Below are positions 1 through 10,600 of a DNA stretch of 64,000 nt, in pieces (the stretch's first letter is position 1; every line of letters starts with the position of its first letter). Origin of the DNA: Streptomyces populi (GTDB taxonomy: Bacteria > Actinomycetota > Actinomycetes > Streptomycetales > Streptomycetaceae); the NCBI RefSeq assembly GCF_002911015.1, contig NZ_KZ626842.1:1-64000 (forward strand), read 5' to 3'. The position numbers were made by a program, and so were the translations under genes. Below the pieces are notes generated by a model. It searched no databases. It was not told the origin of the DNA and saw only the letters and a list, made by a program, of their open reading frames with translations.

Positions 1-199
1 TGTTGCGGTCCCCGTCGACGTCCTCCGCATGGTCCTGGAACCAGAGCCTGCGCTGTCCGGAGGACGCGCGCACCGGAGACGACCGGTCGGCCTGCGGGAC
101 GGCCGGGGTGTCACTCGCTCCACGCCGGCCGGCCAGCCAGCGTTGCAGCAGAAGTGCCCGACCGTCAGGATCGGCAGCCGGTTGCTGAGGCGAACTCAT
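1..199 (-). CDS. NRPS, N-terminal start of a condensation domain (partial, runs off left edge)
   Basis: The minus strand is open from an ATG at 199 to the window edge, 66 codons without a stop. A GAGGAG ribosome binding site lies about 12 nt upstream of the ATG. The peptide starts MSSPQQPAADPDGRALLLQR and later reads ASSGQRRLWFQ, the first conserved motif of condensation domains (usually xxxAQxRLWxx). Its head resembles the start of the divergent gene at 588: both have an LLQxWLA helix, then a PQAD/PRAD stretch, then the C-domain motif. The two divergent genes therefore probably belong to the same assembly line. Only the first 66 residues are visible, so nothing can be said of modules or substrates. 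Small chance that it is a stand-alone C protein. Confidence 0.82.
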   Translation of the reverse strand, partial: MSSPQQPAADPDGRALLLQRWLAGRRGASDTPAVPQADRSSPVRASSGQRRLWFQDHAEDVDGDRN

Positions 200-427
200 G
201 GGATCCCACTTCTCCTCGATGTGGTCGAAGCCGGGTGGTGACCCCGGTCCTTGCGCCCGCTCGGGGCCGGCCCGGCCTCCGGTGGTGTCGGGAAACGGTC
301 TGCCGGACGCCCGACGTCGTTCCGGGCGGGGGCCGCGGTGCGCACCTGCAGGACGGATGTGCCAACCGGTGTGACGATCTGGTCTCTGGCGTCCGAAATA
401 TCTGCGGTCCGGGTCGATGACCACGGC

Positions 428-457
428 AACATATGCTTCGAAAATCGCCACAGTCAA
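428..457 (-). promoter_or_regulatory. Candidate promoter for the leftward NRPS gene
   Basis: On the minus strand, TTGACT (457-452) is followed after 18 bp by TATGTT (433-428). This is a fair vegetative-sigma match in a locally A+T-richer stretch of the 388-bp divergent spacer. It would leave a leader of roughly 220 nt before the ATG at 199. The call rests on pattern only. Confidence 0.4.
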
Positions 458-520
458 GACTAGATCTTGAGCGAACCTCGTCCTCATACTTATGTTGAAC
501 GAGCACCGGTCGGCGCTGTT

Positions 521-549
521 TTGACAGAACGTCTGGCGGTTTTTTGCAT
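521..549 (+). promoter_or_regulatory. Candidate promoter for the rightward NRPS operon
   Basis: TTGACA at 521-526 is followed after 17 bp by TTGCAT at 544-549, about 40 nt before the ATG at 588. A GGGGGAGAGG ribosome binding site lies between. The -35 hexamer is perfect and the -10 is weak. CAACATA (427-433) and TATGTTG (492-498) form an inverted pair further upstream that could be a regulator site. The rest of the 200-587 spacer shows no gene. Confidence 0.45.
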
Positions 550-587
550 GTTTCGTTTCGTAGCCCCCGGGGGAGAGGCGCTTCCGC

Positions 588-2390
588 ATGGCTGAGCAAC
601 AGCCGGATCCGGCCACCGACTTACTTCAGGCCTGGTTGGCCCGGGCAGGAGAGATTCCGGCCGACGCGGTGCCCCGGGCGGACCGTGACCGGCCCTTACC
701 GGCCTCGCACGCGCAGCAGGGCATGTGGCTCGCCCAGCAGGTGGCGGGGGACGACGACCGTTCGCTGACCGCCCCGCACGCCTACCGCCTGGACGGACGG
801 CTCGATGTGGACGCGCTGGCCACGGCCCTGGGCGTGATCGTCGCCCGGCACGAAGTGCTGCGCACGGGCTTCACCGTCCGACAGGACGAGCTGTTCCAGG
901 TCGTGGCCGATCCGATGCCATTTCGTCTGATCCCCGAGGAAGTCACCGACCGGAAGGGTCTGGAATCCGCCGTACGGGCTTTCAGCCGGCTTCCCTTCGA
1001 TCTGGAACACGACCCGCTGCTTCGGGTCGGACTGTATCGCCTGGCCCCGCAAGAGCACGTCTTGGTCGCCGTGTTCCATCACATCGCCAATGACGGCTGG
1101 TCCATGGACGTTTTCCACCGGGAACTGGCCGCACTCTACGACACTGTTGTCGGTCATTCTTCGGTGGTCGATCCGGAAATTCTGGCAGGCATCGCCGAAT
1201 TACCGGAACTAAGCCTTCAATACCCGGACTTCGCCGTCTGGCAGCGCTCCCTCGCGGACGACGAGGCCGTGCACGAACCGGCTCTGGCCCACTGGCGTGA
1301 AACGCTCGCGGGCGCACCGGATCTGCTTCGCCTGCCGACCGACCGGCCGCGCCCCGCCACACGCTCCAGCACGGGAGAGCGGATCGGATTCGTCCTCCCG
1401 CCCGCGGTCTCGTCCGCCGTCGGCGAGCTGGCGACGGCCAGGGGAACGACACCCTTCGTCGTCCAGTTCGCGACGTTCCAGGCGCTGCTCGCCGCATGGT
1501 CGTGTCAGTACGACCTGGTGACCGGTGTCACGACGGCGAACCGGTCCTTGCCCGAGACGGAGGAGCTGATCGGGTTCTTCGTCAACATCCTGCCGATCCG
1601 TGGTGTCCTCACACCGGACGAGACGTTCGACGGGTTCCTGGCCCGGACGGCGCAGAGTCTGATCGACGCCTACAAGCAGGACGAACTGCCCTTCGAGTTA
1701 CTGCTGGAGCGGCTGGAGCTGCCCCGCTCGGCCGGCCACAATCCGCTCGTCCAGGTCACCGTCGCGTCCCACCAGGAACTCACCGCGCCACTGGCCCTGA
1801 CGGGCCTGGAGGTCGAGCATCTGCCTCCGCACGGGCTCGACGTGCAGGAGGACCTGACCTTCTACCTGACGACGGGCGGCCAGGAGGTCCTGGGCCATTT
1901 CGCCTTCCGCGCGGACCTGTTCGACCGGGACACGATGGAGGAGCTGAGCCGGGCCTACCTGCGCCTGCTCGAACTCGTCGTCGAAGACAGCGGACTGACG
2001 GTGGCCCAGCTGACCGGGAGAGCCGGTCTCCCGGAACGGAAACGGTTCGACGGAACGGTCCGGCAGGCCGGCCACGACGGCGAGGCGACGCCGAGCCCGG
2101 AGTCACCCCGCGGTGTCGTGGAGGAACTCGTCGCCTCCGTCTGGGAGGAGGCCCTGAACTGCGGCCCGCTGACACGTGATGCCAACTTCTTCCTCGTCGG
2201 CGGGACTTCGCTGGCGGCATCCCGCGTCGCCAACCGGCTCTCGGACGAACTCGGCATCCGGATCCCGGTCCGTGCCGTCTTCCAGAACAGCGGACTCGCA
2301 CCGCTGGCCGCGCATCTGACCCGGCTCGTCCGGGAGGCCGCCGGCGCGCACTCCGCCGCGACGGGCACCGGGCGGGAAGGCCACGTGTGA
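588..2390 (+). CDS. NRPS protein, C-PCP didomain without an adenylation domain
   Basis: A 600-residue protein. The condensation domain spans about residues 35-480, with the catalytic motif HHIANDG (His164-His165, Asp169, Gly170). A peptidyl carrier domain follows at about 505-585, with phosphopantetheine Ser541 in GGTSLA. There is no adenylation domain, so the carrier must be loaded in trans, for example by one of the A domains downstream. The ATG at 588 has a strong GGGGGAGAGG site, and the N-terminus resembles that of the divergent NRPS gene at 199. It is the first gene of the rightward operon, and its stop overlaps the next start by 4 nt (GTGA). The catalytic motif looks intact, so the domain should make peptide bonds. 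Its position in the assembly order cannot be read from sequence. Confidence 0.93.
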   Translation: MAEQQPDPATDLLQAWLARAGEIPADAVPRADRDRPLPASHAQQGMWLAQQVAGDDDRSLTAPHAYRLDGRLDVDALATALGVIVARHEVLRTGFTVRQDELFQVVADPMPFRLIPEEVTDRKGLESAVRAFSRLPFDLEHDPLLRVGLYRLAPQEHVLVAVFHHIANDGWSMDVFHRELAALYDTVVGHSSVVDPEILAGIAELPELSLQYPDFAVWQRSLADDEAVHEPALAHWRETLAGAPDLLRLPTDRPRPATRSSTGERIGFVLPPAVSSAVGELATARGTTPFVVQFATFQALLAAWSCQYDLVTGVTTANRSLPETEELIGFFVNILPIRGVLTPDETFDGFLARTAQSLIDAYKQDELPFELLLERLELPRSAGHNPLVQVTVASHQELTAPLALTGLEVEHLPPHGLDVQEDLTFYLTTGGQEVLGHFAFRADLFDRDTMEELSRAYLRLLELVVEDSGLTVAQLTGRAGLPERKRFDGTVRQAGHDGEATPSPESPRGVVEELVASVWEEALNCGPLTRDANFFLVGGTSLAASRVANRLSDELGIRIPVRAVFQNSGLAPLAAHLTRLVREAAGAHSAATGTGREGHV

Positions 2391-3178
2391 AGCAGCCGCC
2401 GAACCCCCTGAACACCCGCCCGCAGGCCCGGGAGTGGCTCTGGGACCTGAACCCCCGCTCATCGGCCGCCGACGTGACCCTGGTACTCCTTCCGCACTCC
2501 GGCGGCTCGGCCCAGAGCTACGGCGAATGGGGACGCTGGTTCCCCAGCACCGTACGGGTGGTCGCCGCTCAGTACCCCGGCCGGGGCGCACGCTACGGGC
2601 AGGATCCGGTCACCGAGATCGCGGCCCTGGCGGATCCGCTGGCCGAGGTACTGGCCGGACTCGACACCCCGGTCCACGTCTTCGGACACAGTCTCGGCGC
2701 ACTGGTCGGCTTCGAGGTGTGCTGGCGGCTGCAACAGGCCGCGCGCCCCGCGACCGTGTTCCACCCTTCCGCCGCCGCGGCCGCGCACGTGCACCGCTCG
2801 GCAGCCGTCTCCCCGGCCCGGCTCACCGACGCCGAACTCCTGGAACTGCTCGCGGAGCGCGGCGGGATGCCGGAGGACATCCTGGCCGAGCCCGACCTGA
2901 TCGACCTCGTGCTCGACGCCTGCCGCACGGACATGGCCGTCACCGACAGCTATTCCTACGGCGGGGACGACCGGCGGCTGGACTGCCCCGTCATCGCGTT
3001 CGGCGGTGACACCGACTCGGCCGTACCGGTCGCCGAGCTGGAGCGATGGAGCGAACTCACCCACGCGGACAGCGAGATCCACGTCCTGACCGGAGGCCAC
3101 TTCTACCTCCACGACCACATGGCCACGCTCACCGGCGTGGTGCGCCAGCACTTACAGGAGCGGAGTTCCCTCGGATGA
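2387..3178 (+). CDS. Type II thioesterase (first of two)
   Basis: A 263-residue alpha/beta hydrolase of the type II (external) thioesterase family. These enzymes remove wrong or stalled acyl groups from carrier domains or release modified amino acids. Visible marks are the oxyanion-region motif LLPHSGGSAQSY, the nucleophile elbow GHSLG (Ser102) and the C-terminal catalytic His in GGHFYLHDH. Length is normal for the family. Translation starts at GTG 2387, overlapping the stop of the C-PCP gene (GTGA), and its own stop overlaps the hydroxylase ATG (ATGA). The tight coupling to a hydroxylase and a radical-SAM gene suggests it could release a modified aminoacyl unit, besides general housekeeping. 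Confidence 0.92.
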   Translation: MKQPPNPLNTRPQAREWLWDLNPRSSAADVTLVLLPHSGGSAQSYGEWGRWFPSTVRVVAAQYPGRGARYGQDPVTEIAALADPLAEVLAGLDTPVHVFGHSLGALVGFEVCWRLQQAARPATVFHPSAAAAAHVHRSAAVSPARLTDAELLELLAERGGMPEDILAEPDLIDLVLDACRTDMAVTDSYSYGGDDRRLDCPVIAFGGDTDSAVPVAELERWSELTHADSEIHVLTGGHFYLHDHMATLTGVVRQHLQERSSLG

Positions 3179-4206
3179 AGCCCGACGCGCCCGCACTTCC
3201 GGCCACCGCCCTGCCGATCCGGCTGGAACCCGGCAAGCCGCCCGTCCTGTCCCCGCCCCCACTGCCCGACCTCGCCGCGGCCCGCACCTGGCTGGCCGAA
3301 CGGCGGGCGGCCGTGCGGACCGAACTCCTGCGCCACGGACACCTGCTGATCCGCGGCCTTCCCATCAGCCGGCCGGAGGAGTTCGCCGAAGTACGCGATC
3401 TCCTGGTCGAGCGACGGGCCGCCTACAAGGAGAAGGCGACACCCCGCAGCGCGTACGGCGACGACGTCTACTCCTCCACGGACCTGCCGGCCGCGCAGCC
3501 CATCCACCTGCACAACGAGAACAGCTACACGCTGGACTTCCCCGGACTGCTGGTCTTCGGCTGCATCGAGGCGCCCCGGAGCGGTGGTGCCACCACGGTG
3601 GCCGACGTCCGCGAGGTGCTCGCGGCCATTCCCCCCGACCTCGTGGAACGGTTCCGCAAGGCGGGATGGCTCCTCACCCGCAACTACCACAGCCACGTGG
3701 GACTGCCCTGGCCCACGGCCTTCGCGACCGATCGCCCCGAGGCCGTCCAGGAGTACTGCGCACAGAACCTGATCGGCTGGGAATGGGGCGCCGACTCCGC
3801 GCTGCGCACCGTCCAGCGCCGCTCCGCACTGGTCCGCCACCCGGTGACCGGTGAGGAGGTGTGGTTCAACCACGCCGCGTTCTGGAGCCGGTGGTCCCTG
3901 GAAGAAGAAGTCCTCGACGTGCTGACCATGACCTACGGCGAGGACGGACTGCCCTTCGACACCGCTTTCGGCGACGGCAGCGCGCTCACCGAGGAGGACG
4001 TGCGGCTGCTCAACGCGGCGTACGAGTCGGCCACCCGCCGGGAGAGCTGGCAGGCGGGCGACCTGATGCTCGTCGACAACATCCTCTCCGCACACGGACG
4101 CGACGCCTACCAGGGGGACAGGAAGATCCTTGTCGCCATGGGGGAGCCCGTGACCCTTCAGGAGTGCGCACCGACGGTGGAGCCGGCTTCCGGGCCCACC
4201 GCCTGA
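3175..4206 (+). CDS. TauD/SyrP-like Fe(II)/2-oxoglutarate-dependent hydroxylase
   Basis: A 343-residue protein with the facial-triad pattern HNE (His113-x-Glu115) and a distal His307 in SAHGRDAY. An RKILVAMGEP tail follows the distal His, where 2-oxoglutarate is normally held. The Glu at the acidic position, rather than Asp, is typical of the SyrP branch, whose members beta-hydroxylate carrier-bound or free amino acids such as Asp. Here the nearby A domains have Gln-like codes, so a beta-hydroxylated Gln-type residue is a reasonable guess. The ATG at 3175 overlaps the thioesterase stop and has a CAGGAG site upstream; an in-frame ATG at 3046 is rejected because it lies deep inside the thioesterase gene. 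Confidence 0.9.
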   Translation: MKPDAPALPATALPIRLEPGKPPVLSPPPLPDLAAARTWLAERRAAVRTELLRHGHLLIRGLPISRPEEFAEVRDLLVERRAAYKEKATPRSAYGDDVYSSTDLPAAQPIHLHNENSYTLDFPGLLVFGCIEAPRSGGATTVADVREVLAAIPPDLVERFRKAGWLLTRNYHSHVGLPWPTAFATDRPEAVQEYCAQNLIGWEWGADSALRTVQRRSALVRHPVTGEEVWFNHAAFWSRWSLEEEVLDVLTMTYGEDGLPFDTAFGDGSALTEEDVRLLNAAYESATRRESWQAGDLMLVDNILSAHGRDAYQGDRKILVAMGEPVTLQECAPTVEPASGPTA

Positions 4207-4238
4207 ACATCTCTTCCCAGACTTGGAGCATCCACCAG

Positions 4239-5876
4239 ATGCCGGAACTCGACTGCGTCGTCATCGGATACAACGAGGGCGACTTCCAGGACTACCGTCT
4301 GATGTGCGAGCGAAGCGGCCCGGACTCGCCCGAGTGGCAGATCTACCGCAAGGAACATCTCGAGGTCGACGGGCGTCCGATGCCGTGGATGGACGCCCTG
4401 AGCACCCTGCGGAACAGGGCGACCGGACGCAACGACCGGTACCACGTCGGTGAGGTCTTCAACCTCGCCGGCCTCTATCTGACCAACTTCCTGCGCCGGC
4501 ACGGCGTACGCGCCGACGCCGTGTCGTTGTTCGGAGCCGAGCAGGACCGACTGGCGCGGATGCTCGCCGGGCGTCCGGCAGTCGTGGCGATCACCACGAC
4601 CTTCTACGTCAACATTCTCTCGGTCACGCCGATCGTCGACTTCGTCCGCACCCATTCCCCGTCCTCGCACATCGTGGTGGGCGGCCCGTTGGTCGACAAC
4701 CTGTGCCTCGACGGCATCACCGACGAGGTGCAGGACCTCTTCCACGGGATGGGAGCCGACAGCTACGTCCGGGAGTCCCAGGGGGAGCACGCGCTGGCGG
4801 AGCTCTGCCACGCCGTCGGACGCGGGCAGCCGCTCGACACGGTGGCCAACCTGATCACCTGCCCGGAGGAGGACTGGGTCGCCAACCGGCGCAAGCCCGA
4901 GGGCAACGACCTGGACGCCTGCGCGATCGACTGGGGGAGTTTCACGCCCGAACAGATCGGTGTGACCGCGCAGACGCGCACGGCCCGCAGCTGTGCCTTC
5001 AAATGCAGCTTCTGCGACTACCCCACCCGGGCCGGGGCCCTGACCACCGCCTCGGTCGACACGGTCCGCCAGGAACTACGGGCGATGGCCGAACTCGGGG
5101 TGCGCAACCTCGTCTTCGTCGACGACACCTTCAACGTCCCGCCGAAACGGTTCAAGGAACTCTGCCGCATGATGATCGAGGAGGACCTCGGTCTCAGCTG
5201 GTACTCCTACTTCCGCTGCTCCAACGCCCGGGACGAGGAGACCTTCGACCTCGCCGCGCAGAGCGGCTGCCGGGGGGTGTTCCTCGGCATCGAATCGGGT
5301 GACGCCGACATCCTCGCCAACATGAACAAGCTGGCCCAGGACTCCCAGTACCGCGCCGGCATCGCCCGGCTCAAGGAGCGGGACATCACCACCTTCGCCT
5401 CGATCATCGTCGGCTTCCCCGGCGAGAACGAACGCACCATGCAGAACACCATCGATTTCGTCAACGAGACCGGACCGACGTTCTGGCGGGCCCAGCCCTG
5501 GTGGGGCAACCCGCGTTCCCCCGTCTACCGGAACAAGGAGGTGTACGGCATCGAAGGGGCCGCGTACGACTGGTCGCACGCGACGATGAACTCGGCCGAG
5601 GCCGCCGCGTGGTGCGACACCATGTTCGACCGGGTGACCGAGTCGGTGTGGCTGCCGCTCTACGACTTCGACTTCTGGTCGCTGCCGTACCTGGAGGGCA
5701 AGGGCCTCGGGGTCGACGACCTCGTCCCCCTCCTGCGCACCACCCAGGAGCTCATGCGCGAGCGTGACGGCCGTCGCCCGGACCCCGCCCGGCTCGCCGT
5801 CCTCAACGAACAGCTCGCCAAGGACGTGGCCGCCCTCGACATGGCCCCCGCACGGTTCGCCTACCCCGCGTCATGA
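4239..5876 (+). CDS. PhpK-like cobalamin-binding radical-SAM enzyme (probable methyltransferase)
   Basis: A 545-residue protein. An N-terminal cobalamin-binding Rossmann-like domain (about 75-200, with IVVGGP) precedes a radical-SAM domain. The cluster motif is CAFKCSFC (Cys252, Cys256, Cys259), and a GIESGD glycine-rich stretch follows. The opening, LDCVVIGYNEGDFQDYR, and overall layout match what I know of the PhpK family, named for the P-methyltransferase of phosphinothricin biosynthesis. Relatives in NRPS clusters usually act on carbon. The classic DxHxxG cobalamin motif is not seen, which is common in this class. The start is ATG 4239, 32 nt after the hydroxylase stop with GGAG upstream; the reading frame is open further upstream but lies inside the preceding gene. 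The likely role is C-methylation (or another radical step) on a carrier-bound residue. Confidence 0.88.
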   Translation: MPELDCVVIGYNEGDFQDYRLMCERSGPDSPEWQIYRKEHLEVDGRPMPWMDALSTLRNRATGRNDRYHVGEVFNLAGLYLTNFLRRHGVRADAVSLFGAEQDRLARMLAGRPAVVAITTTFYVNILSVTPIVDFVRTHSPSSHIVVGGPLVDNLCLDGITDEVQDLFHGMGADSYVRESQGEHALAELCHAVGRGQPLDTVANLITCPEEDWVANRRKPEGNDLDACAIDWGSFTPEQIGVTAQTRTARSCAFKCSFCDYPTRAGALTTASVDTVRQELRAMAELGVRNLVFVDDTFNVPPKRFKELCRMMIEEDLGLSWYSYFRCSNARDEETFDLAAQSGCRGVFLGIESGDADILANMNKLAQDSQYRAGIARLKERDITTFASIIVGFPGENERTMQNTIDFVNETGPTFWRAQPWWGNPRSPVYRNKEVYGIEGAAYDWSHATMNSAEAAAWCDTMFDRVTESVWLPLYDFDFWSLPYLEGKGLGVDDLVPLLRTTQELMRERDGRRPDPARLAVLNEQLAKDVAALDMAPARFAYPAS

Positions 5877-7681
5877 CCAGTGGCATACACGCGGCGATCA
5901 CCGCCGCGGCACGCACCCATCCGCGCCGTGCCGCGGTGGTCACCGACGACGGTGAGCTCTCCTACCGGGAACTGGACGACCTCTCCGACCGGCTCTGCGC
6001 GGACCTGATACGCGCCGGCACGGCCCGGCAGTCGGTGGTCGGCCTGCATTTCTCGCGCAGCGCGGAGCAGGTCGTCGCCCTGCTCGCGGTACTCAAGGCA
6101 GGGTGCGCCTACCTGCCGCTCGATCCCCGCTACCCGGCGGACCGGTTGCGGTACATGGTGGCCGATTCCGGCGCCGCCAGGATTCTCACCAGCCCCATGC
6201 CGAAGCATCCGGAGGACTGGCCCGTGCACTGCCCGGTGACGCAGGTGTCCCTGCCGCTGCCGCCGGAGAGCGCGTCGGCGCGGCACGCCGGACGAACCGT
6301 CCACCCCGGCGACCTCGCGTACGTGCTCTACACCTCCGGGACCACGGGCCGCCCCAAAGCGGTCGGCATCACGCACGGCAATGTCACGAGCCTCCTGCGG
6401 GGCCTCGAAGCGACGGTCCTGCGGGACATCGGGCCGGCCAGGGTCGCCTGGAACGCGAGCGCCTGCTTCGACGCCTCCGTCCAGCAGTGGCTGCGGCTCG
6501 GCCGCGGCGACACGCTGGTCCTGCTGGACGAGGACGTCCGCGCCGATCCGTCCGGCCTGGTCGACGATCTGGTGCGACACGGTGTGACCGACATGGACGT
6601 GGTCCCGTCCCACCTCGCCCAGCTGACCGCACCGCTGGCCGTATCGGGCATTCCCCTGCGCCTGCTCGTCGGGGGCGAACCCCTGCCGCCCGCTCTGTGG
6701 GCCGAGCTGTGCCACCTGGGCGGCCGCCAGGGGCTGCGCGCCTGGAACATGTACGGTCCGAGCGAGTGCACCGTCGACACCACGGCGGCACCCGTCGACG
6801 GCGAGGCTCCGAACCTCGGCGGCCCGCTGCCGGGTGTCCACTGCTACGTACTGGACGCCGGGCTCCGCCCCGTGCGGGCCGGCGGAACGGGCGAACTGTT
6901 CATCGCGGGCCCCTCGGTCGGACGCGGCTACCACCGCCTGCCCGGGCGCACCGCGGCCGCCTTCCTGCCCGACCCGTTCACCGGGGACGGCGGCCGGATG
7001 TACCGCACCGGCGACCTCGTACGCCACGACGACCAGGGGCGCCTGGAGTTCGTACGGCGCCGGGACCGCCAGGTGAAGGTACGCGGCCACCGCGTCGAAC
7101 TCGGCGAGGTCGAGGCGGCGTTGGCCGGACTGCCCGAGGTCGCGGGCGCATCGGTCGTGCTGCGCGACGACCTTCCTGCCGGACCGGGTCTCGCCGGTTA
7201 CGCGGTGCCGGCCGCCGGGACGTCCCCGACCGCCCCCGCACTCCGCGAACGGCTGCGCGCCCTGCTGCCCGAGCACATGGTGCCCACCGTCGTCGTCCTC
7301 CTGGACACGCTGCCCCTGGGCCCCAACGGCAAGATCGACCATGCCGCGCTGCCCCGGCCCTCCTTCCCCGCCGCCCCCGCGGAGGACTCCGCCGAACCGG
7401 ACCCCGCCGAACCGGGGGGACCCCTGGAACGGGACGTCGCACTGATCTGGACCAAGGTCCTGGGCGAGCGCCGGATCGGCGCCACCGACAACTTCTTCCA
7501 GCTCGGCGGTGACTCCCTGGCGGTCGGCCGAGTACTGAACCGGTGCCAGGAGCACTTCGGGGTGCGGCTCAGAGCCAGGGCGCTCTTCGAGAACCCCACG
7601 GTCCGCGGGTTCGCCGCCGCCGTACGCCACGAGACAGAACAGGTCCTCTCCCGACCGGACAACGAAGGATCCACCCCGTGA
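5873..7681 (+). CDS. NRPS A-PCP didomain, Gln-type specificity code
   Basis: A 602-residue protein. The adenylation domain (about 10-490) has core motifs [12 protein letters not shown] (A3), NMYGPSE (A5), YRTGDLV (A7) and the A10 lysine in NGKIDH. The carrier domain has Ser548 in GGDSLA. Aligning with GrsA, I read the pocket code as D-A-Q-D-L-G-M-V-D(-K). It differs at one position from the glutamine code DAQDLGVVDK that I recall from surfactin/lichenysin-type synthetases. There is no condensation domain. A-PCP didomains next to an oxygenase and a type II thioesterase often hold an amino acid for modification before hand-off. That fits the hydroxylase and radical-SAM genes just upstream. The start ATG overlaps the previous stop (ATGA) and the end overlaps the next start (GTGA). 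Confidence 0.92.
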   Translation: MTSGIHAAITAAARTHPRRAAVVTDDGELSYRELDDLSDRLCADLIRAGTARQSVVGLHFSRSAEQVVALLAVLKAGCAYLPLDPRYPADRLRYMVADSGAARILTSPMPKHPEDWPVHCPVTQVSLPLPPESASARHAGRTVHPGDLAYVLYTSGTTGRPKAVGITHGNVTSLLRGLEATVLRDIGPARVAWNASACFDASVQQWLRLGRGDTLVLLDEDVRADPSGLVDDLVRHGVTDMDVVPSHLAQLTAPLAVSGIPLRLLVGGEPLPPALWAELCHLGGRQGLRAWNMYGPSECTVDTTAAPVDGEAPNLGGPLPGVHCYVLDAGLRPVRAGGTGELFIAGPSVGRGYHRLPGRTAAAFLPDPFTGDGGRMYRTGDLVRHDDQGRLEFVRRRDRQVKVRGHRVELGEVEAALAGLPEVAGASVVLRDDLPAGPGLAGYAVPAAGTSPTAPALRERLRALLPEHMVPTVVVLLDTLPLGPNGKIDHAALPRPSFPAAPAEDSAEPDPAEPGGPLERDVALIWTKVLGERRIGATDNFFQLGGDSLAVGRVLNRCQEHFGVRLRARALFENPTVRGFAAAVRHETEQVLSRPDNEGSTP

Positions 7682-10600
7682 CTGATCAGCCTGCGCAGCG
7701 CACCCTCCCGACCCGCCTCGGCCAGGAGGGTCCGTCCCCCGCCTCGTTCTCCCAGGCACGCCTGTGGTTCGCCGACCAGATGGGCCGACGCGGGCTGGAA
7801 TTCGTGTACCCGTACGCGCTGCGGTTGCGTGGCCCCCTGGACGCGGACGCATTCGCCGGAGCCCTCGACGCGGTCGTCGCCCGCCACGAGACGCTGCGTA
7901 CCACATTCGTCTCCCACGACGGAGAACCGCTGCAGGTCGTCAACGAGCCGTTCTCGCTCGGCCTCGAGGTCACCCCGGTGGAAGCCCGCGCGGACGAGTC
8001 GGCCGAAGCGGCGCTGGAGCGGGAGATCCGTGCCGTGGTGGAGCTGCGGTTCGACCTGTCGCAGGGGCCGGTGCTGCGGGCCCGGCTGTTCCGGGTCGGC
8101 CCCGACGAGCACGTGTTCCTCCTCGTGATCCACCACATCGCGACCGACGGCTGGTCCATGGAGATCGTGTTCCGCGAGATCGGCGAGGCGTACGAGGCAC
8201 TGCGCTCCGGACGGGAGCCGGAGTTCCCGGAGCTCTCCCTTCAGTTCGCCGATGTCGCCTCCTGGGAACGACAGCGTTTCGCGGCCGGGGAGTTCGCCGC
8301 CGACCTGGCGTTCTGGCGCGAACACCTGGAGGGCTGTCCGCACGTGCTCGCCCTGCCTCTGGACCGTCCGAAGCCCGCTGTCCAGTCCTTCGACGGGCGG
8401 CTCCTGTCGTTCGAGGTCCCGGCGGCCGACGCGACCGCGCTGGCCGAACTGGCGAAGGAGTGCGGCGCTTCCACCCACATGGTGCTGCTCGCCACCTTCC
8501 AACTGCTGATGGCGCGGTGGTCGGGGCAGTACGACTTCGTCGTCGGCACCCCGGCCGCCAACCGAGAGGTGTCCGAGGCGGAGGAACTGGTCGGGTTCTT
8601 CATGAACCTGCTGCCGCTCCGTGCCGCGGTGGACCCGGCAGGCTCCTTCCGGGACCTGGTGGCCAGGGTCCGGGAGTCGTCGCTCGACGCCTATGACCAC
8701 CAGGGACTCTCCTTCGACCGCCTGGTGGAGGAGATCGCGCCGGAGCGGACCCTTGCGCACAACCCCCTGGTCCAGATCGCCTTCAACATGGAGAAGCACC
8801 CGCGGCTCACCATCGACGGCGTCGGGGTCGAAGCGCTGGACGTCCAGCCCGACATCACGCGCTACGACTTGGCGGTCGACTACTTCGTGGAGCCTTCGGG
8901 CGCTCTGCGCTGGGACTTCTACTACGCGAGCGACCTGTTCGAGCCGGAGAGCATCGAGGCGCTGACCCGTCGGTTCGCCCGTCTGCTGCGCACGGTCACC
9001 GCCCGGCCGGACGCCTCCCTGGCCGTTCTTCCCGTGCTGGACGAGCAGGAGGAGGCCCGCGTCCTGGGCCTGGGCAGGGGCCCGCAGCCCGAGGGCGACG
9101 CCCCCACCCTGCTGGACCGGTTCCGGACAGCGGTCGAGACCCGCCCCGACACCCCGGCGGTCGTGGACGGTGACACCGTCCTCACCTTCGCCGAGCTGGA
9201 CCGGCGGGCCACCGAGATCGCCCGGATCGTCGCAGCCCACGGAGCCGGTCCCGAGGAGGTGGTCGGCCTGTGCCTGCCCCGCTCCGCGGAACTGCTGGCA
9301 GCCATGCTCGGTGTCCTGCGCACCGGCGCCTCCTACCTTCCGCTGGATCCCCAGTACCCGGCCGAGCGTCTCGACTACCTGATCCGCGACAGCGCGGTAC
9401 GGGTGGTGCTCACCGCGTCCCGCACCGAGCGCGACGCGCGACTCGGCGGTCTCGCGACGACGGTCCGACTGGACGAGGCGCAGCCGGGCGCCGCCGCTCC
9501 CACCCCCCTCGTCGAAGTGCGTCCCGACCAGTGCGCGTACGTGATCTACACGTCCGGGTCCACGGGACGCCCCAAGGGCGTCCAGGTCAGCCACGGCTCC
9601 CTGGCCTCCCTGCTGGCGGGTCTCGAACACTCCGGTGCCGTCCGAACGGCCGACGGCCGCGTCGGCTGGAACGCCAGCCCGTCCTTCGACGCCTCCGTGC
9701 AGCAGTGGACCCGGGTCTGTCGGGGGGACACCGTCGTCATCGTCGACGAGGCCGTGCGCCGCTCCCCGGAGCTGCTGGCGGACTTCGTCGCGCGGCAGCG
9801 CCTGACCGACCTCGACCTCACCCCCTCCCACGCGGAGCACCTGGCCGGCCCGCTGGCCGAGGCCTTGGGGTCCGTCGGCGGACTCCGCCTGTGGATCGGC
9901 GGCGAGCCCCTCCCCGTCGCCCTGTGGGAGACCCTGGGCGCGCTGACCGACCGGGGCGTGCTCGACGCCGTCAACGTCTACGGCACCACCGAGACGGCCG
10001 TGGACACCACATGGGCGCCCGTGACGAGCAGGACGCCGCCGCACCTCGGCACGTCCCTGGCCGGCCAGACCGTGCGTCTGCTGGACGGCGGACTCCTCCC
10101 GGTGCCGGTGGGCACGCCCGGTGAGCTCTACGTCTGCGGCGTGTCCGTGGCCCGTGGCTACCTCGGACGTCCCGGACTGACGGCATCGCGCTTCGTCCCC
10201 GACCCGTGGGCCGCCGACGGCTCCCGGATGTACCGGACGGGCGACCGGGCGCGCTGGACCCCGGACGGGCGACTGGAGTACCTGGGCCGTACCGACCACC
10301 AGGTGAAGGTGCGCGGCTACCGGATCGAGCTGGGCGAGATCGAATCGGTCCTCGCGGAGTTCCCCGGAACGCTGGACTGCGGGGTCGTACGCAAGGAGCA
10401 CGAGGGCGACGCCGGGCTCGCGGCGTACCTGCGCACGACACCGGGCACCACCGCCCGGCAGGTGCGGGAACACGCCGAGAGCCGGCTGCCCGAATGGATG
10501 CGGCCCTCGACCTACACCCTGCTCGAGGAGATGCCGCTGACGCCGGCGGGCAAGCTCGACCGGGTGGCCCTGGCCGAGATCAAGACATCCGGGCCGAGCG

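Noticed and set aside
448..475. CTAGATCTTGA here, read on the minus strand, shares CAAGATCTAG with the att core at 25166 and 45985
   Set aside because: Only ten bases match, in inverted orientation, with no panD-like leader or AGGTCAGC arms around it. Probably chance.
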